Source: Enchytraeus crypticus (taxonomy: Eukaryota; Annelida; Clitellata; Enchytraeida; Enchytraeidae). From it: 64,000 bases of DNA. Numbering within the stretch: position 1 is the first letter of the stretch; each line of letters opens with the position of its first letter. Shown piece after piece: positions 1-27,774 of the stretch. Location: the NCBI GenBank assembly GCA_905160935.1, contig CAJHZI010000679.1, positions 417,501 to 481,500 on the forward strand, read 5' to 3'. The position numbers and the translations under genes are program-made. Below the pieces are notes generated by a model. That model saw nothing but the letters and a program-made list of their open reading frames with translations, was not told the DNA's origin and searched no databases.

Positions 1-249
1 TTGAGAGAAAAGCGAAGAAATATAATGCTAGGCCTTCTACTGATTATGGTGCATCAACAGAAGCTCTAAATCGAACGATCAATTTTTTATCGTAAAAACA
101 AGACAATTCAATTCAGTCCTAAGTACAATTTTGTGTTGTAAATAAAATGAAACAGAAAACCAGTAAATACAATAAATATTTAATTGGCTGAAAGTAAACT
201 TTCTTTAGATTTTAAGCAAAATTCGGTGTCATTCTCAATCTGGTTGTCC

Positions 250-306
250 CGCACCGTGCATTACGTCCCTGACATCATCCCTGGATGAGGAAACGGACGT
301 TAAACC

Positions 307-343
<37 letters not shown>
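250..343 (+). mobile_element. L2-B LINE tail
   Basis: CCCTGACATCATCCCTGGAT and GGACGTTAAACC plus (TTA)n. Confidence 0.6.
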
Positions 344-344
<1 letters not shown>

Positions 345-483
345 GCAATGAGTTTGAGAGACAGACTCATGCAACCTATAGACACATTAGTCTGCTTGAG
401 TCTTTACTCACACACTGGCCATCGAGAAGTGATAAAACCAACTTATGTTGATGTCTTTACCAGACAAAGTCCATCACGTCATG

Positions 484-738
484 AAGTTCTGGAGAGTTAG
501 TACAGGTAGACAGTTGGTAAATGAACTAAGAAATAGAAATAAAGATTTGAATAGGACACGTTCTAAGCGGGGGTAGTCTATAAAAAGAGGTGGTCATAGA
601 AGAAAGAACTGAAAGAAATAGAGGCAGAGGCAGGCCGAGATTAGGAATGAGAGATGATTTAAAGATTCACTCATATGTGGACATGAAAAGGAAAACGGAA
701 AACAGAGAAGAGTGGAGGCTTTATATGCCATAGACCTA
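484..738 (+). mobile_element. RTE-like LINE C-terminal fragment
   Basis: Degraded plus-strand coding remnant; GAAATAGAGGCAGAGGCAGG corresponds to the NRGRGRPR motif, followed by a VDMKRK-like end. Confidence 0.6.
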
Positions 739-742
739 ACAT

Positions 743-888
743 AACAAAACAACAATTAGAGTGCTACAGTCATCAATGACAACATCGAGCACTATTGAGC
801 CAAAATCAAGCCAGCGAAGATAAAGAAGGTCCAAAAACGGTGCAAATTCCAAAATCTTGATTATAAATCAGTCCAAAGTAGACCTGCC
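743..888 (-). mobile_element. L2-A LINE 3' end
   Basis: GTGCTACAGTCATCAATGAC to CAGTCCAAAG, identical in kind to the 3' end of 14343-16890. Confidence 0.7.
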
Positions 889-912
889 AGTAGGCAGTGC
901 ACTAAAAGAGAG
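886..912 (+). repeat. RTE-like LINE tail motif
   Basis: ACCTGCCAGTAGGCAGTGCA only. Confidence 0.45.
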
Positions 913-2264
913 ATAAAGTCCAACATGACGTTTGGTGCGCCTGTAGCTGTCACAATAGTAATATAGTATCACAACAGTCGCGCACAGATATCCTAACGAT
1001 TGTCGTCAATGAACAAAAAGAAAAGTTGGGCATTAATGGGTTAATTAAGAATTCTACAAACGATTCTGATTACAGAAAACAAAGCCGATAAGCAATCACT
1101 AACATCATTCCATTCCAATTAAATACTACAATATGAAAAAACCAACAGAACATATTAACGGGAATGATTACTGTCAGGGTTCGTGCTTCTATATATATAA
1201 GTTTCTTAGTGTTTTCAATATGTTATATTGAATTGATGTAGTGTTGTTGTTGTCGCGCATAGTGACGAAGAAGATGAGGAAGTTTGTTGTGGGCGAGATT
1301 AGGGGGACTTGGTTGTTTGATGGCGTGCGGAATAGTTAGATGTAGTTTTGAGGTGGTTTTCCAAGTCAATTGTTTGATTTATAGACGATAGTACCAGGAT
1401 ACTAGTCGTAGGAATTTTAGTTTATAGTACCAGGATACTAATGGGATAGTTGTAGCCGTGAGGCAGGGAGTTTTAGGTCTAGGAACCTATAGTGATATAG
1501 AAGGTTTCATATTAGTAGTTAATTTAGGATTAGCTCGCTAGTTTAGTTCCAATCTCACTATAGCACCAGGCTGCATAGTTTAGTTCTAATCTAGTCGTCT
1601 AGTTCATAAATTAGTTATAGTGGTTGTTTTTTAGTGTGGTTCTTTTAAGTTATAGTTTAGCAAGGTTGCATTGTATAAAGGGTTATGTGTTGAAGGTGAT
1701 CTAAATATATTGATTTCTATTTTCGTGGTTAAAGTAATCTGTTAAGTTCTTATCGATGTTTGTTCTAATTTAATTATGTTCTAATTCATGTATCAGTGTT
1801 CTTATTTTATTGTATTAAATATTACTTTATTATTTAATTTCTAAACACTGATTTTGTTGTTTTAATTAATATTAGTCTACACTGAGTTTATCAAGGCCGG
1901 AATAGGGTTTAACGTCCGTGTCTGACGAGTGATGATTCAGACTTAGATCCTGTCCTGACAATTACTATAAATTTCAGCCATTCCTTATTTTCGTAGTGTG
2001 CGTTACTGACACAAAATTAGTAATCTTTCAAGAAATGGTTTTTTTCTCGTCTTATGGGATAACAATAGTTCATGACTTTAGATGTCTAGTGACGCAGAGA
2101 CAGTATTATCACCTGTAGATACTGAAAATAATAATTAATTTAGTAAATAACAACAATAATAATACAAAATAATTTCGATAATACAAAATAATAACAATAA
2201 TAAAAATAATTAAAATAATAATAACAACAATAATAGTAGAATAATAACTAATTGATTTAGAATC
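913..2264. other. No gene recognised
   Basis: AT-rich sequence downstream of the last found PARG exon, with (AAT)/(AAC) runs near 2150-2250. The remaining PARG exons were looked for here by motif and not found. Confidence 0.5.
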
Positions 2265-2495
2265 AGCATCTTCATCATTCTCCATTAAATCCCAGTTTAG
2301 CTGGGGTCGGGATACGAATAAACCTTCTTTTCCATTCATTTTAGAAATTTTTGTAGCCATTTCTGCAGCCTAGGCGCTTAGCAACCGAATCCACCGAATC
2401 CCTTTTTGGCGTTGGTTTGTATCCTAGTGCTTTGTCGCCTCTAACAACATGCGCACTCCACGGTTCGTCCATTCTTCAGCAAACCCTGCAACAAC
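2265..2495 (-). mobile_element. SINE family 3, minus orientation
   Basis: Contains AAATCCCAGTTTAGCTGGGG, CCTAGGCGCTTAGC and TCGCCTCTAACAACATGCGC, the family in reverse. Confidence 0.65.
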
Positions 2496-2624
2496 ACGAG
2501 TAAATTAATTGACAAGTAATAATTGAATAAAGACTAACTGAATAATTATTAATTATTGAGTAATAATTAATTGAATAACGTACAAATGAACAAAATTAAG
2601 TCATTAAACGTATCATCAACATAC

Positions 2625-5815
<3,191 letters not shown>

Positions 5816-5869
5816 CTGTCAGTAAATGACATACAGCAGATAAATTGTCATACAGCAGTGAATTGATCA

Positions 5870-6020
5870 AAAACAACAACAACAACAACAATTAGAGTGC
5901 TACAGTCATCAATGACAACATCGAGCACTATTGAGTCAATATCAAGCCGGCGAGCAAAATTAAAGGCCTAACAACGGTGTAAATTCCAAAATCCAGAAAA
6001 TCAGTCCAAAGTATTTCAGT
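5870..6020 (-). mobile_element. L2-A LINE 3' end
   Basis: Same segment after an (AAC)n run, just upstream of a PARG exon. Confidence 0.7.
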
Positions 6021-6041
6021 CAAAAGTAATACGTCCAAAGA

Positions 6042-6146
6042 TCTGTAGTGCTGTGTGCTGGTGTGCTATGGAGACGTCCCTGACATCATCCCTGGATGAG
6101 GAAACGGACATTAAACCTTAATTATTAATATTTGTATTATTATTAA
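6042..6146 (+). mobile_element. L2-B LINE tail
   Basis: Lies head to head with the L2-A tail at 5870-6020. Confidence 0.6.
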
Positions 6147-6295
6147 AAATTTCTCCAGATGTCAAACCTACTACGAATTTTACATTTATAATTCGTTAAC
6201 CTTTTCAGTATCAACATTAGTAAGGAAAGTGCTGGGAGATCAGTGCTTGATCTAATTTAAAATTAAATATTCTTTAGAGACGACGTGAAATGGCG

Positions 6296-6372
6296 CTGAA
6301 AACACTGACATCGAATACACAGAGAGAGACAACTAGGCTCATCTTTACAGCATTGACTGGTCAATAGGAGAT
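6296..6372. repeat. Local direct repeat, first copy (second at 6771-6836)
   Basis: ACACTGACATCGAATACACA to GGTCAATAGGAGATA occurs twice, 470 bases apart. The rest of 6147-7189 shows no gene, although a short 84-codon frame lies at 6876-7130. Confidence 0.65.
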
Positions 6373-7189
6373 AAATATATATATTTATTTCAATGTCAGG
6401 CCGTAACGCTGGTTAATATGTTATTTTAATGCAAAATCAATTTCACACATAAGATGAGATGAATATTAGAAGTAAAATTGCATATATGGTTTATGTAGCT
6501 GGATGTAATTGAACATTTTCAAAAAAGGAATAAAAAGTCTCATGTAATTATCCTGATAAAGGAGTGAGATAGAGAATATCACATTCTCTTATCAAAAAAA
6601 AGTTTACAACTTTCGCGTTACCGCGGCTCGTAAGAACTTATAAATCTTAAGTCGTTAAAATTCAATCAAATCATAGCAGAATTAGGTTCAAAAGAGCTCT
6701 CATGAATCCAATTTTAATTTATGAGAGATAAAATACCAAGAGTATAAAAATAAATTATAAAACAGTGACATCGAATACACTGAGAAAGAAACTAAGCTCA
6801 TCTTTAAAGCATGACAGGTCAATAGGAGATACAACTATTTACGGAATAAAACTATTTCAATAAACAGGTTAGTCTGTGTGTGCGAAAGGAGATAAGTTTA
6901 ATCAGGACTCACAGCTGGACAAAGCTCAGGCAGACGTAGAGCCAAATGAGTCATCTTCGCAATCACAGTTCTGCAGATATATTTACCCATCGAGTTCTGC
7001 AGGTGAAATACAAATCAATGCCAGGAATATAATGTTGCTTCGTTCACTGAAAAGAAAACTAAGGATTTCTAAAGTTGAAATGGAACGAAATTCTCTACCA
7101 CTAGACCAGACTAGACCACACTTTGCTTAATAAATCCCTTAAACAACTCATCCACAATTAAATGAATCAATAATGACTATGAGCTCATT

Positions 7190-7395
7190 CTTGATGTACC
7201 CCGATCTTCACCTCAAAACTCTCAGATTGTCCACTCTCCACTCCCACACTAGTCCTCACCATGTTGTACATATCTCTGATTAACTCAACATTACCTCCTG
7301 TTTATTTTTTTCTTCCTTAAAACTTCCCACACCAGTTCTCTCCGATCCCTATCATAAACCTTCTCTACGTCAATAAATACCATCAGCATCTTCTT
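7190..7395 (-). mobile_element. LINE reverse-transcriptase fragment
   Basis: Minus strand reads VFIDVEKVYDRDRRELVWEV and later VKIGVHQ, the conserved (F/Y)DR and G-x-x-Q-G-S region of LINE RTs, with stops between. Confidence 0.65.
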
Positions 7396-7436
7396 CCTCC
7401 TTTTCCTTTTCTTCTTCATCAATTGCCTCAACATAA

Positions 7437-7685
7437 AGATCTTCAAGAGCATTATGAGCTACAAACCCATGCTAAGAAGTACTTCAAGAGCATTATGATC
7501 TTCAACCCCTTTCCAAGAAGTACTTCAAGAGCATTATGAGCTACAAACCCTTTCTAAGAAGTACATCAAGAGCACCATGAGCAACAAACCCTTTCTAAGT
7601 AATACTTTAAGAGCATTATGAGCTACAAACCCTTTCTAAGAAGTACTTTAAGAGCACGATGAGCAACAAACCCATTCTAAGAAGT
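7437..7685. repeat. Minisatellite, about 41-base units
   Basis: Units of CTTCAAGAGCATTATGAGCT plus ACAAACCCTTTCTAAGAAGTA. Confidence 0.8.
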
Positions 7686-7774
7686 GTTTCAGGGCAGAGA
7701 AGCTCCAATGATGGTCTTTGTTGTATGACTTGATGGTATCCTGTTCAACAATTAATCACTTTAATGTATCTCTG

Positions 7775-8255
7775 CATTGTCTAATTTGCTCTGTGTTATC
7801 ATTGCACCGTCTAATATGCTATGTGCTCCAGTGCACAGCCTAATGTGTTATCAGTGCACCGTCTAAATTGCGATGTGTACTCATTGCACCGTCTATTATG
7901 CTACGTATTCTCAGTACACTGTCTAATGTGTAATTTGTACCCAATGCACTGCCTAATGAGCTATGTGCTCTAGTGCACTGCCTTATGAGCTATGTATTCC
8001 AATGCACTGCCTAATGTGCTATGTGTTCTCAGTGCACCGTCTAATGTAATATATGTACCCTCTGCACTGCCTAATGTGTAATGTGTTTTAAGTGCACTGC
8101 CTAATGTGAAATGTGTACTCAGAGAACTTTCAAATGCGCTATGTGTTTTTAGTGAACTGCCTAATTAATGTGTTTTATGTTTTTAGAACACTGCCTAATG
8201 TGATATGTGCTTTTAGTGCACTACCTAATGTATTATGTGTTTTAGAGCAGTGCTT
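7775..8255. repeat. Minisatellite, about 30-base units
   Basis: Degenerate units of AGTGCACTGCCTAATGTGCT followed by ATGTGTTCTC. The 65-codon frame at 8113-8310 is only a read through it. Confidence 0.75.
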
Positions 8256-8649
8256 ATTGTGTTATGTGTTTGACTGTGTTATGTACAACGGCAACAACAT
8301 AATACAGTAAAATTTCATTTCTAAGTATATAATGTTATAGATAAGAGTATCATCATAAATTCATAGCCCCATAGTCTCGGTTATCCCCTTTTCTTCCACT
8401 CCCCACAACATTGTCTCAAACACCTCAAATCTCAAGAACACCCTTTGTAACCCGTCTTAACATATGCACTAGTTGTCTTTACATAAATGTCATACCAACC
8501 ACTTCCACATTTCCAATTTCAACTACAAACAACTCCGCAAAACCAAATTATTAAAAAGCACAATAAAATTAACTATCATAATATTTCTCTACAGCTACAC
8601 TCATAAAGCTCCCAGTTTTAAGAAAGTCTGTTCTAGAATTCGTATGTAA

Positions 8650-8785
8650 AGCTGGTAAAGTTAGTGTTAACGTAAGTTTCCGCACTCGAAAGTGATGTCA
8701 GTGACGGGCGAGCCCAGGATTTGAACCCCGCACATACTGAACCGCGGTCGAATATCTTACCGACATCGCCACTGGCTCCAGCCAA
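8650..8785 (-). mobile_element. tRNA-derived SINE, family 2
   Basis: Complete copy with GGGGTTCAAATCCTGGG B box. Confidence 0.75.
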
Positions 8786-9026
8786 TCATGTCAATCAACT
8801 ACAAATATTAATTATCACCATTGACAAATAGTTTCCTTTCGCTGATATCTATTCAAAAAAGCTCTTCCACTTAATGCGTTTATTAGAATTAAAGTAGAAT
8901 TAATATTCGGGGCTCGTGTGCTTTACCTGCAATACACTAAATTATAACTACATACACAATGAACAAACTCCTGAACACAAAGTGATGCAGCAACAACAAC
9001 ACATAGGTTGATTTAAAACACTATAC

Positions 9027-21627
<12,601 letters not shown>

Positions 21628-21803
21628 TGTTAACTATACTGTAACTTATGGTTAACAACTTTTATATTTCTGTAAAAAAAATAAAAGATCCTGTTTAAGA
21701 AACGAAGGTTAATTATGTATATCTATTTTTAATTGTAAATGCTGATTATTTAATGTCACATACTCAAACAAACATTTACGGCTAGGACCAGTGACAGAAA
21801 TAA

Positions 21804-22153
21804 CCATAGATGAAAAAACGTTCTTACCAAAAATAAAAACGTTAAAAAATGCGTTTTTTCCAAAAAAATAAAAAACGTAAAAAAACGTTGAAAAAAAACC
21901 GTTAGTAGCGTACACGTAGGCTTGCATATATATTACTATGCCTTCAATCCATAACACTAAACAATTTTATTACAACTAGAATTGATCTAAAGTTCTAAAG
22001 TATGTCCATAGGTATGTTCACAGTTGAAATAATTAGAGGTGAGATTACAGTGTTTATCTTAATTTTCACGTTTGACGTTAAAGGTTTACATTTTTTTACG
22101 TTTTGTATTTCATAAAAAATAAAAAACGTAAAAAACTGTTTTTTCATCTATGG
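21804..22153. mobile_element. 350-base MITE with 6-base target duplication
   Basis: Starts CCATAGATGAAAAAAC and ends with its reverse complement GTTTTTTCATCTATGG. Flanked by AAATAA on both sides (21798-21803 and 22154-22159). The interior is A/T-rich with ACGTTTTT-type motifs and no open frame. Confidence 0.75.
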
Positions 22154-22159
22154 AAATAA

Positions 22160-23800
22160 CCTTCACTAAAATAAAATCTGACTCACTAGAGTTTTTATAC
22201 AGTAAATTACGGTCCCCTTTAGTTATGAGCATATACAGAAAAATAACTCCTAGCGTCAAAAAAGCTAAAGATGTCTAACAGCATCATCCAATATAATCTA
22301 TCCCATAAAGCTATAAAAAAATACAGTAGAAATGCTCCCAGAGAGTTTAAACATTTGTTTCTGAAGACATGACATGACATTATAAAATAAGAGTGCCAAT
22401 ACTTTCAAGATCAAGAATCGACATACATTACAGTGTTTCTTCAAATACTGAGTTGAGGTAGAATCCCCATTTTCTTATCCTAAGCTACTACACATTATCA
22501 TCAAAACTGAAATGCATGTAGTCTAGACCATACACACACAGCGAGCAAGTCCATTACCATGAAGAAATACTATACATATAATTTACAGTCCCAAACAGAG
22601 ACGAAATATGAGGCAGAATTTTGTTTCGCAGTTTGCTCTCCATATTTTATATGACTTCAAGATACCTTAACTTAAATTAGAATTGAGCTTAGCACTTTCA
22701 CTCCGCAGTGGATTATTTACATTTATCTACAAATCTAGCCTCCAGGAAATACAAATAACATTTCATAATTGCATTAAATATAATTTAGTATCACTATTCG
22801 CAATGTGCTAGACCTTATCAGCGATGTCTCCAGATCGTTACAGCTAGAAAACATTATCCGACTGCCTGATACTATATCAGGTCCATTTTCTTACAAAAAA
22901 TGGCATCCAAAATGATTGCTTTTAATGTGAACTTTCCAAATACAAAACCGTTGTTTATCTTTTTTAAATTCGGCTACATACTATGCTTCAACTCCAATGA
23001 CATTTCTTTAAAGTGTGCTTTTAAATAAACTAAACTAAGAATGAAATTGTTATCTTTTTCAGCATCAAATTTATAATAAAAGAACAATATAAGTGAAATG
23101 CTCGAATCTGCCGAAGATAAAACCGATATCAACAGCGACTCGAAAACTGATTTCACTTTCGTTTCGTAACATAAAATTGCTGAGTGTTTCAAATGCAAGA
23201 CTACACTAAATACAGACCTGATCAGTATTTATTAACATTTCCGATTTTCTAAATTTCTTTCCTTCGCTTCAAAAAATCCGTGTCTATCCTCTGGCTATGG
23301 CTATGTCTATACTTAGATCTATTGGTTGTGTTATGATTATGGTTAGGGCTTAGTTTAAGAGGAATGGTGAGTTTATGAACTTTTGACGTCGTGGCCAAAT
23401 CGGGTCGGCTTTTAATTGTTCAATTTTCAGTCAAATGTCATTGGCATGAGCAATCTTGTAATTACTTGCTGGCACTTTTACACCACTTTCTTATCATGCC
23501 GTAATGCTGTCCTAACCTTATTTAAACTCTGCGGTATTTCGGGGCTATTTCAAACCTTAGCCATTCGACATGCGAAACTGCGATAGAATAATTCAATTAT
23601 ATTTATTAACGAAGAAACGGTCGGTATTTAATATGGTGTTAGCATATGACTCATATAAGACTCGAGAAAACACTTATTTAGCACCTCGTTCAGTGAGCTA
23701 GGAAATCATATAAATGCAGCTACCAAAAAGTCAAGTAACAAAACATTTACATAAATTTCTAAATCTATATTTATTGTTAGGCGTTATGTCACTTATCTGC
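22160..23800. other. No gene recognised
   Basis: AT-rich sequence between the MITE and the GAT repeat. A 74-codon minus frame at 22974-23198 has no supporting feature. Confidence 0.6.
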
Positions 23801-23811
23801 ACGCATCTATA

Positions 23812-23965
23812 TAAATGGTGGTGGCGGCGGTGGTGATGGTGATGACGTTGATGACGATGAGGATCATGATGATGATGATGACGATGACGATGACGACGAC
23901 GATGATGACGACGACGACGACGATGATGATCATGATCATGATCATGATCATGATCATGATGATCG
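23812..23965. repeat. GAT/GAC and GATCAT simple repeat
   Basis: Runs of GATGAC and GATCAT; His/Asp/Arg frames across it are not taken as coding. Confidence 0.9.
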
Positions 23966-25446
23966 AGGTTCATGGTATTAGTGTGCTCATCATCTGCAGC
24001 CTGAGATGACTTGTAAGCAGCCGCTTGATGGGAAGTGCAAGTATAGGCTAGTGATTGGAATAGGCCTATAGTAGGATCAGAAGGAACTATAGGGATAACG
24101 ATGGAATCAGAATTTGCTGGATTAATTAATTGGTACCTATACCTGGTTTGAAGTTTGTATGAAGTTTGTATTATGTCGTGCTGATTACACTTATAATCAT
24201 TTCTTTCAGTAATAACAAGAACTGATCACCTATGGCCATTCCACATGCAGAACATTGCCAACACGTAAGGTCAGAAAACACTTGAACAGATGCAGAGAGG
24301 AATACCGCAGCATATGCCTGTAATAATTATAGGCCTAGTATTAATTGTAATGCGGATGACAGTATAACTTTAAAATCGATGCTATTGTAGTCATTGTGGT
24401 GGGCCTACAAAATGCGTTCATGGCTTTTTAAATTAGCGGAAAGAGTACCAGTAGGCTCACATAAGGGTTTTCATAGTTTGTAACATTTTTACATCCAATT
24501 AAAAGTGACGACTGGCGTTCAACCATTTAAGTCAAGTCATTAAGTCATTCTTAAGTCAAATTTTTGGCATCTGGACTAATAATTGAGGGGGGAGGTGTAA
24601 ATCATTCTTATTGGAGGGGGAAATGCAATTATTGGAGGGGCATTTGCCCTTCCAGTTAAATATTAAAAGAGGCTCCGAAGTGAATGCATTATATTTTCAG
24701 ACGACAGACCTGATCAGGTCATACGTAGCCTACATTATGTTGCTACTTGTAGACCCTGATTATATTCTTAGCCCCGTTTATTTCAGATCTAAAAAGTAGC
24801 TTATATGACCGAGAGCCGAAGCGATAAATAAGGATTTTGTTTTGAGTATTCCTGGTTGGGTATTTCTGTCACGTCCATTACTTTCGCTTTTGCGAAAATT
24901 AAATATATCACCAGAAGTTAAAATCTATTCAAGGTGAATAAAATAAATGCGAATTGTTAACAAAATTTCATTAAATCGAGAGTAGCCTGTCAGAGTTTAT
25001 AAAGTAGAGGTGAGTAGAATCGACACTTCTACATGTACGTGTTAAGTAGAGACTTTATCTGAAAGTTTATTAATTGCCCCAATTTTTTTATTTCGCGGTA
25101 GGTAAACTACGTGTTAATGTGTGTTAATTACCTACGTGTTAATTTGTTGTTAGTTAACTTAATTAGGCCATAATTAAATTGGGTTTCGCTATCTAGTTCT
25201 GTTAAATCTAGTCTACGTTTTGGTTAGAATGCCACTAACAAACTGTAAAAACAATTAAATTATTATCTATTACATATTTTTAAGGATAAAATGTCATATT
25301 AGCAACAAATTAAATAAAAAATTAATAAAAATATGATAAATAAAACAATGATTCTGGAATGAGTACGTCTAGGTTACACTTTTAGCTAGGTATATTGCCT
25401 AACGTTTATGTACGACACTATATTAAAAGTCAACAGTGTGAGACTG

Positions 25447-25738
25447 TGAATACATAATGGCACACTGGGTCAGGATGCTTGTTTAATTAAGACTCATTTC
25501 CTCCTTCCTCTCCATGGTTATTAGTAATCGTTGCCTTTTAATGGCGCATCAATTGTAGCTGGCGCGGATTTAAGAATAACCTTCCATCATCCTGGGATTT
25601 TTTCCTTCCTAAGCTTTTTACTAACACTCGGTCTTCCAAGGTGGTCACCCACAATGTACTAACCGAGGTCGATGCAGCTAACTTCGATAATTGACGCGCA
25701 ACTAAACCAAGTATGCTAATCCCGCCGTCTAATATAAT
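25447..25738 (-). mobile_element. 5S rRNA-derived SINE
   Basis: On the minus strand a head of about 100 bases aligns with the 3' two thirds of 5S rRNA: GAAGTTAGCTGCATCGACCT, CGGTTAGTACATTGTGGGTG, ACCACCTTGGAAGACCGAGT. These cover the internal pol III promoter of 5S genes. The tail is unrelated. The insertion is absent at the matching place of unit B (about 38033) and looks flanked by AATAC. Confidence 0.7.
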
Positions 25739-25898
25739 ACAGGTCAAAGCATCTACAAATTAACGAGGATTGTAAAAAGCTATGACAAATTGAAAGAATA
25801 AAATCTGTCTTTGTCTAGATCATGCACAACATTTTACAAAATGGGCAACTTCTTAGTGTGTTGAGGAATGAGGTATTGAGAGTAATCAAGTTAGTCAC

Positions 25899-26799
<901 letters not shown>

Positions 26800-26801
<2 letters not shown>

Positions 26802-27505
26802 CTTGCTCAGTCTTCCATAAATTTTCATTTTTATGCAGACGACACTCAACTGTAGGACCTATATTTCCTTTTCTAATCATGATTTTGATGAGAAACTGGC
26901 TCATCTATCATCCATTCTAGACAAGGTTTATTCCTGGTTTTGTGCTAACCGTCTTGCTGTTAATCCCTCCAAAACTGAATACCTTTTAGTTAGCATTCCT
27001 TTGCAAAGAAATAAAATTATTATTAATTATGTTAATTTTCAGAATCTTGCTCTTTCACCTTCTCGATCCGCCAAAAACCTTGGAGTCATATTTGATGAAA
27101 ACCTTGACTTTAAATCCCATATCTCTTCTGTTTGTCGCGCTTGTTTCTTTCAGATTCGTCAGATTAGGCAAATACGTCCATCCCTTACTAGAAATTCAGC
27201 CACTATCCTTGCTAATTCTATAGTTCATTCAAAGCTCGACTACTGTAATTCATTATTACATGGATTGCCTACTTCTTCTCTTTCAACATTCTCTAGCAAG
27301 CTTAAAACTTACCTTTTCCCACCATAGACATAATCAATCTACCTTGACCATTTTTTGATCACCAAACTGGTTTTCGTTTGGGACCTTACTTCTCCTCAGC
27401 ACATTCCTTTCGCACATTGGTCTGGGTGAATTGATCTGTAACGATGTGTGCTGTTGGGGACGTCCCTGACATCATCCCTGGATGAGGAATCGGACGTTAA
27501 ACCTT

Positions 27506-27508
<3 letters not shown>
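26800..27508 (+). mobile_element. L2-like LINE fragment (family L2-B) with 3' tail
   Basis: Starts in the middle of the RT at FHFYADDTQL, breaks frame, then continues as NPSKTEYLLV and LGVIFDENLDFKSHISSVCR up to KLKTYLFPP. Part of the thumb is missing (HGLPTSSLSTF joins directly). The 3' flank ends with a tail reading GGACGTCCCTGACATCATCC and GGACGTTAAACCTTTATTA. It is bounded on both sides by TA microsatellites. Confidence 0.8.
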
Positions 27509-27557
<49 letters not shown>

Positions 27558-27774
27558 TAAGGCAAATAATTTTCGAAGATTTTGTTTTTATTATTGCTGA
27601 TTGCGGCCATGATATAGACAAAATTATTTTTGAGAAAATCCAACTTTAATTTATGCCTTATCATTAGATACGTCGTATCATTTTTAATAAATATTATATA
27701 ATTACTTTCAAAATAAATTTGTTCCGCATTAATATTTCATAATACTTGTTGCAAATTAAACTTTATAGAACAAT

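Noticed and set aside
23731..24009. His/Asp/Arg and Met/Thr frames
   Set aside because: Simple GAT/GATCAT repeat with no splice or start context.
25615..25738. Possible functional 5S rRNA gene
   Set aside because: The match is diverged and lacks the first third of 5S; it continues into a SINE tail.
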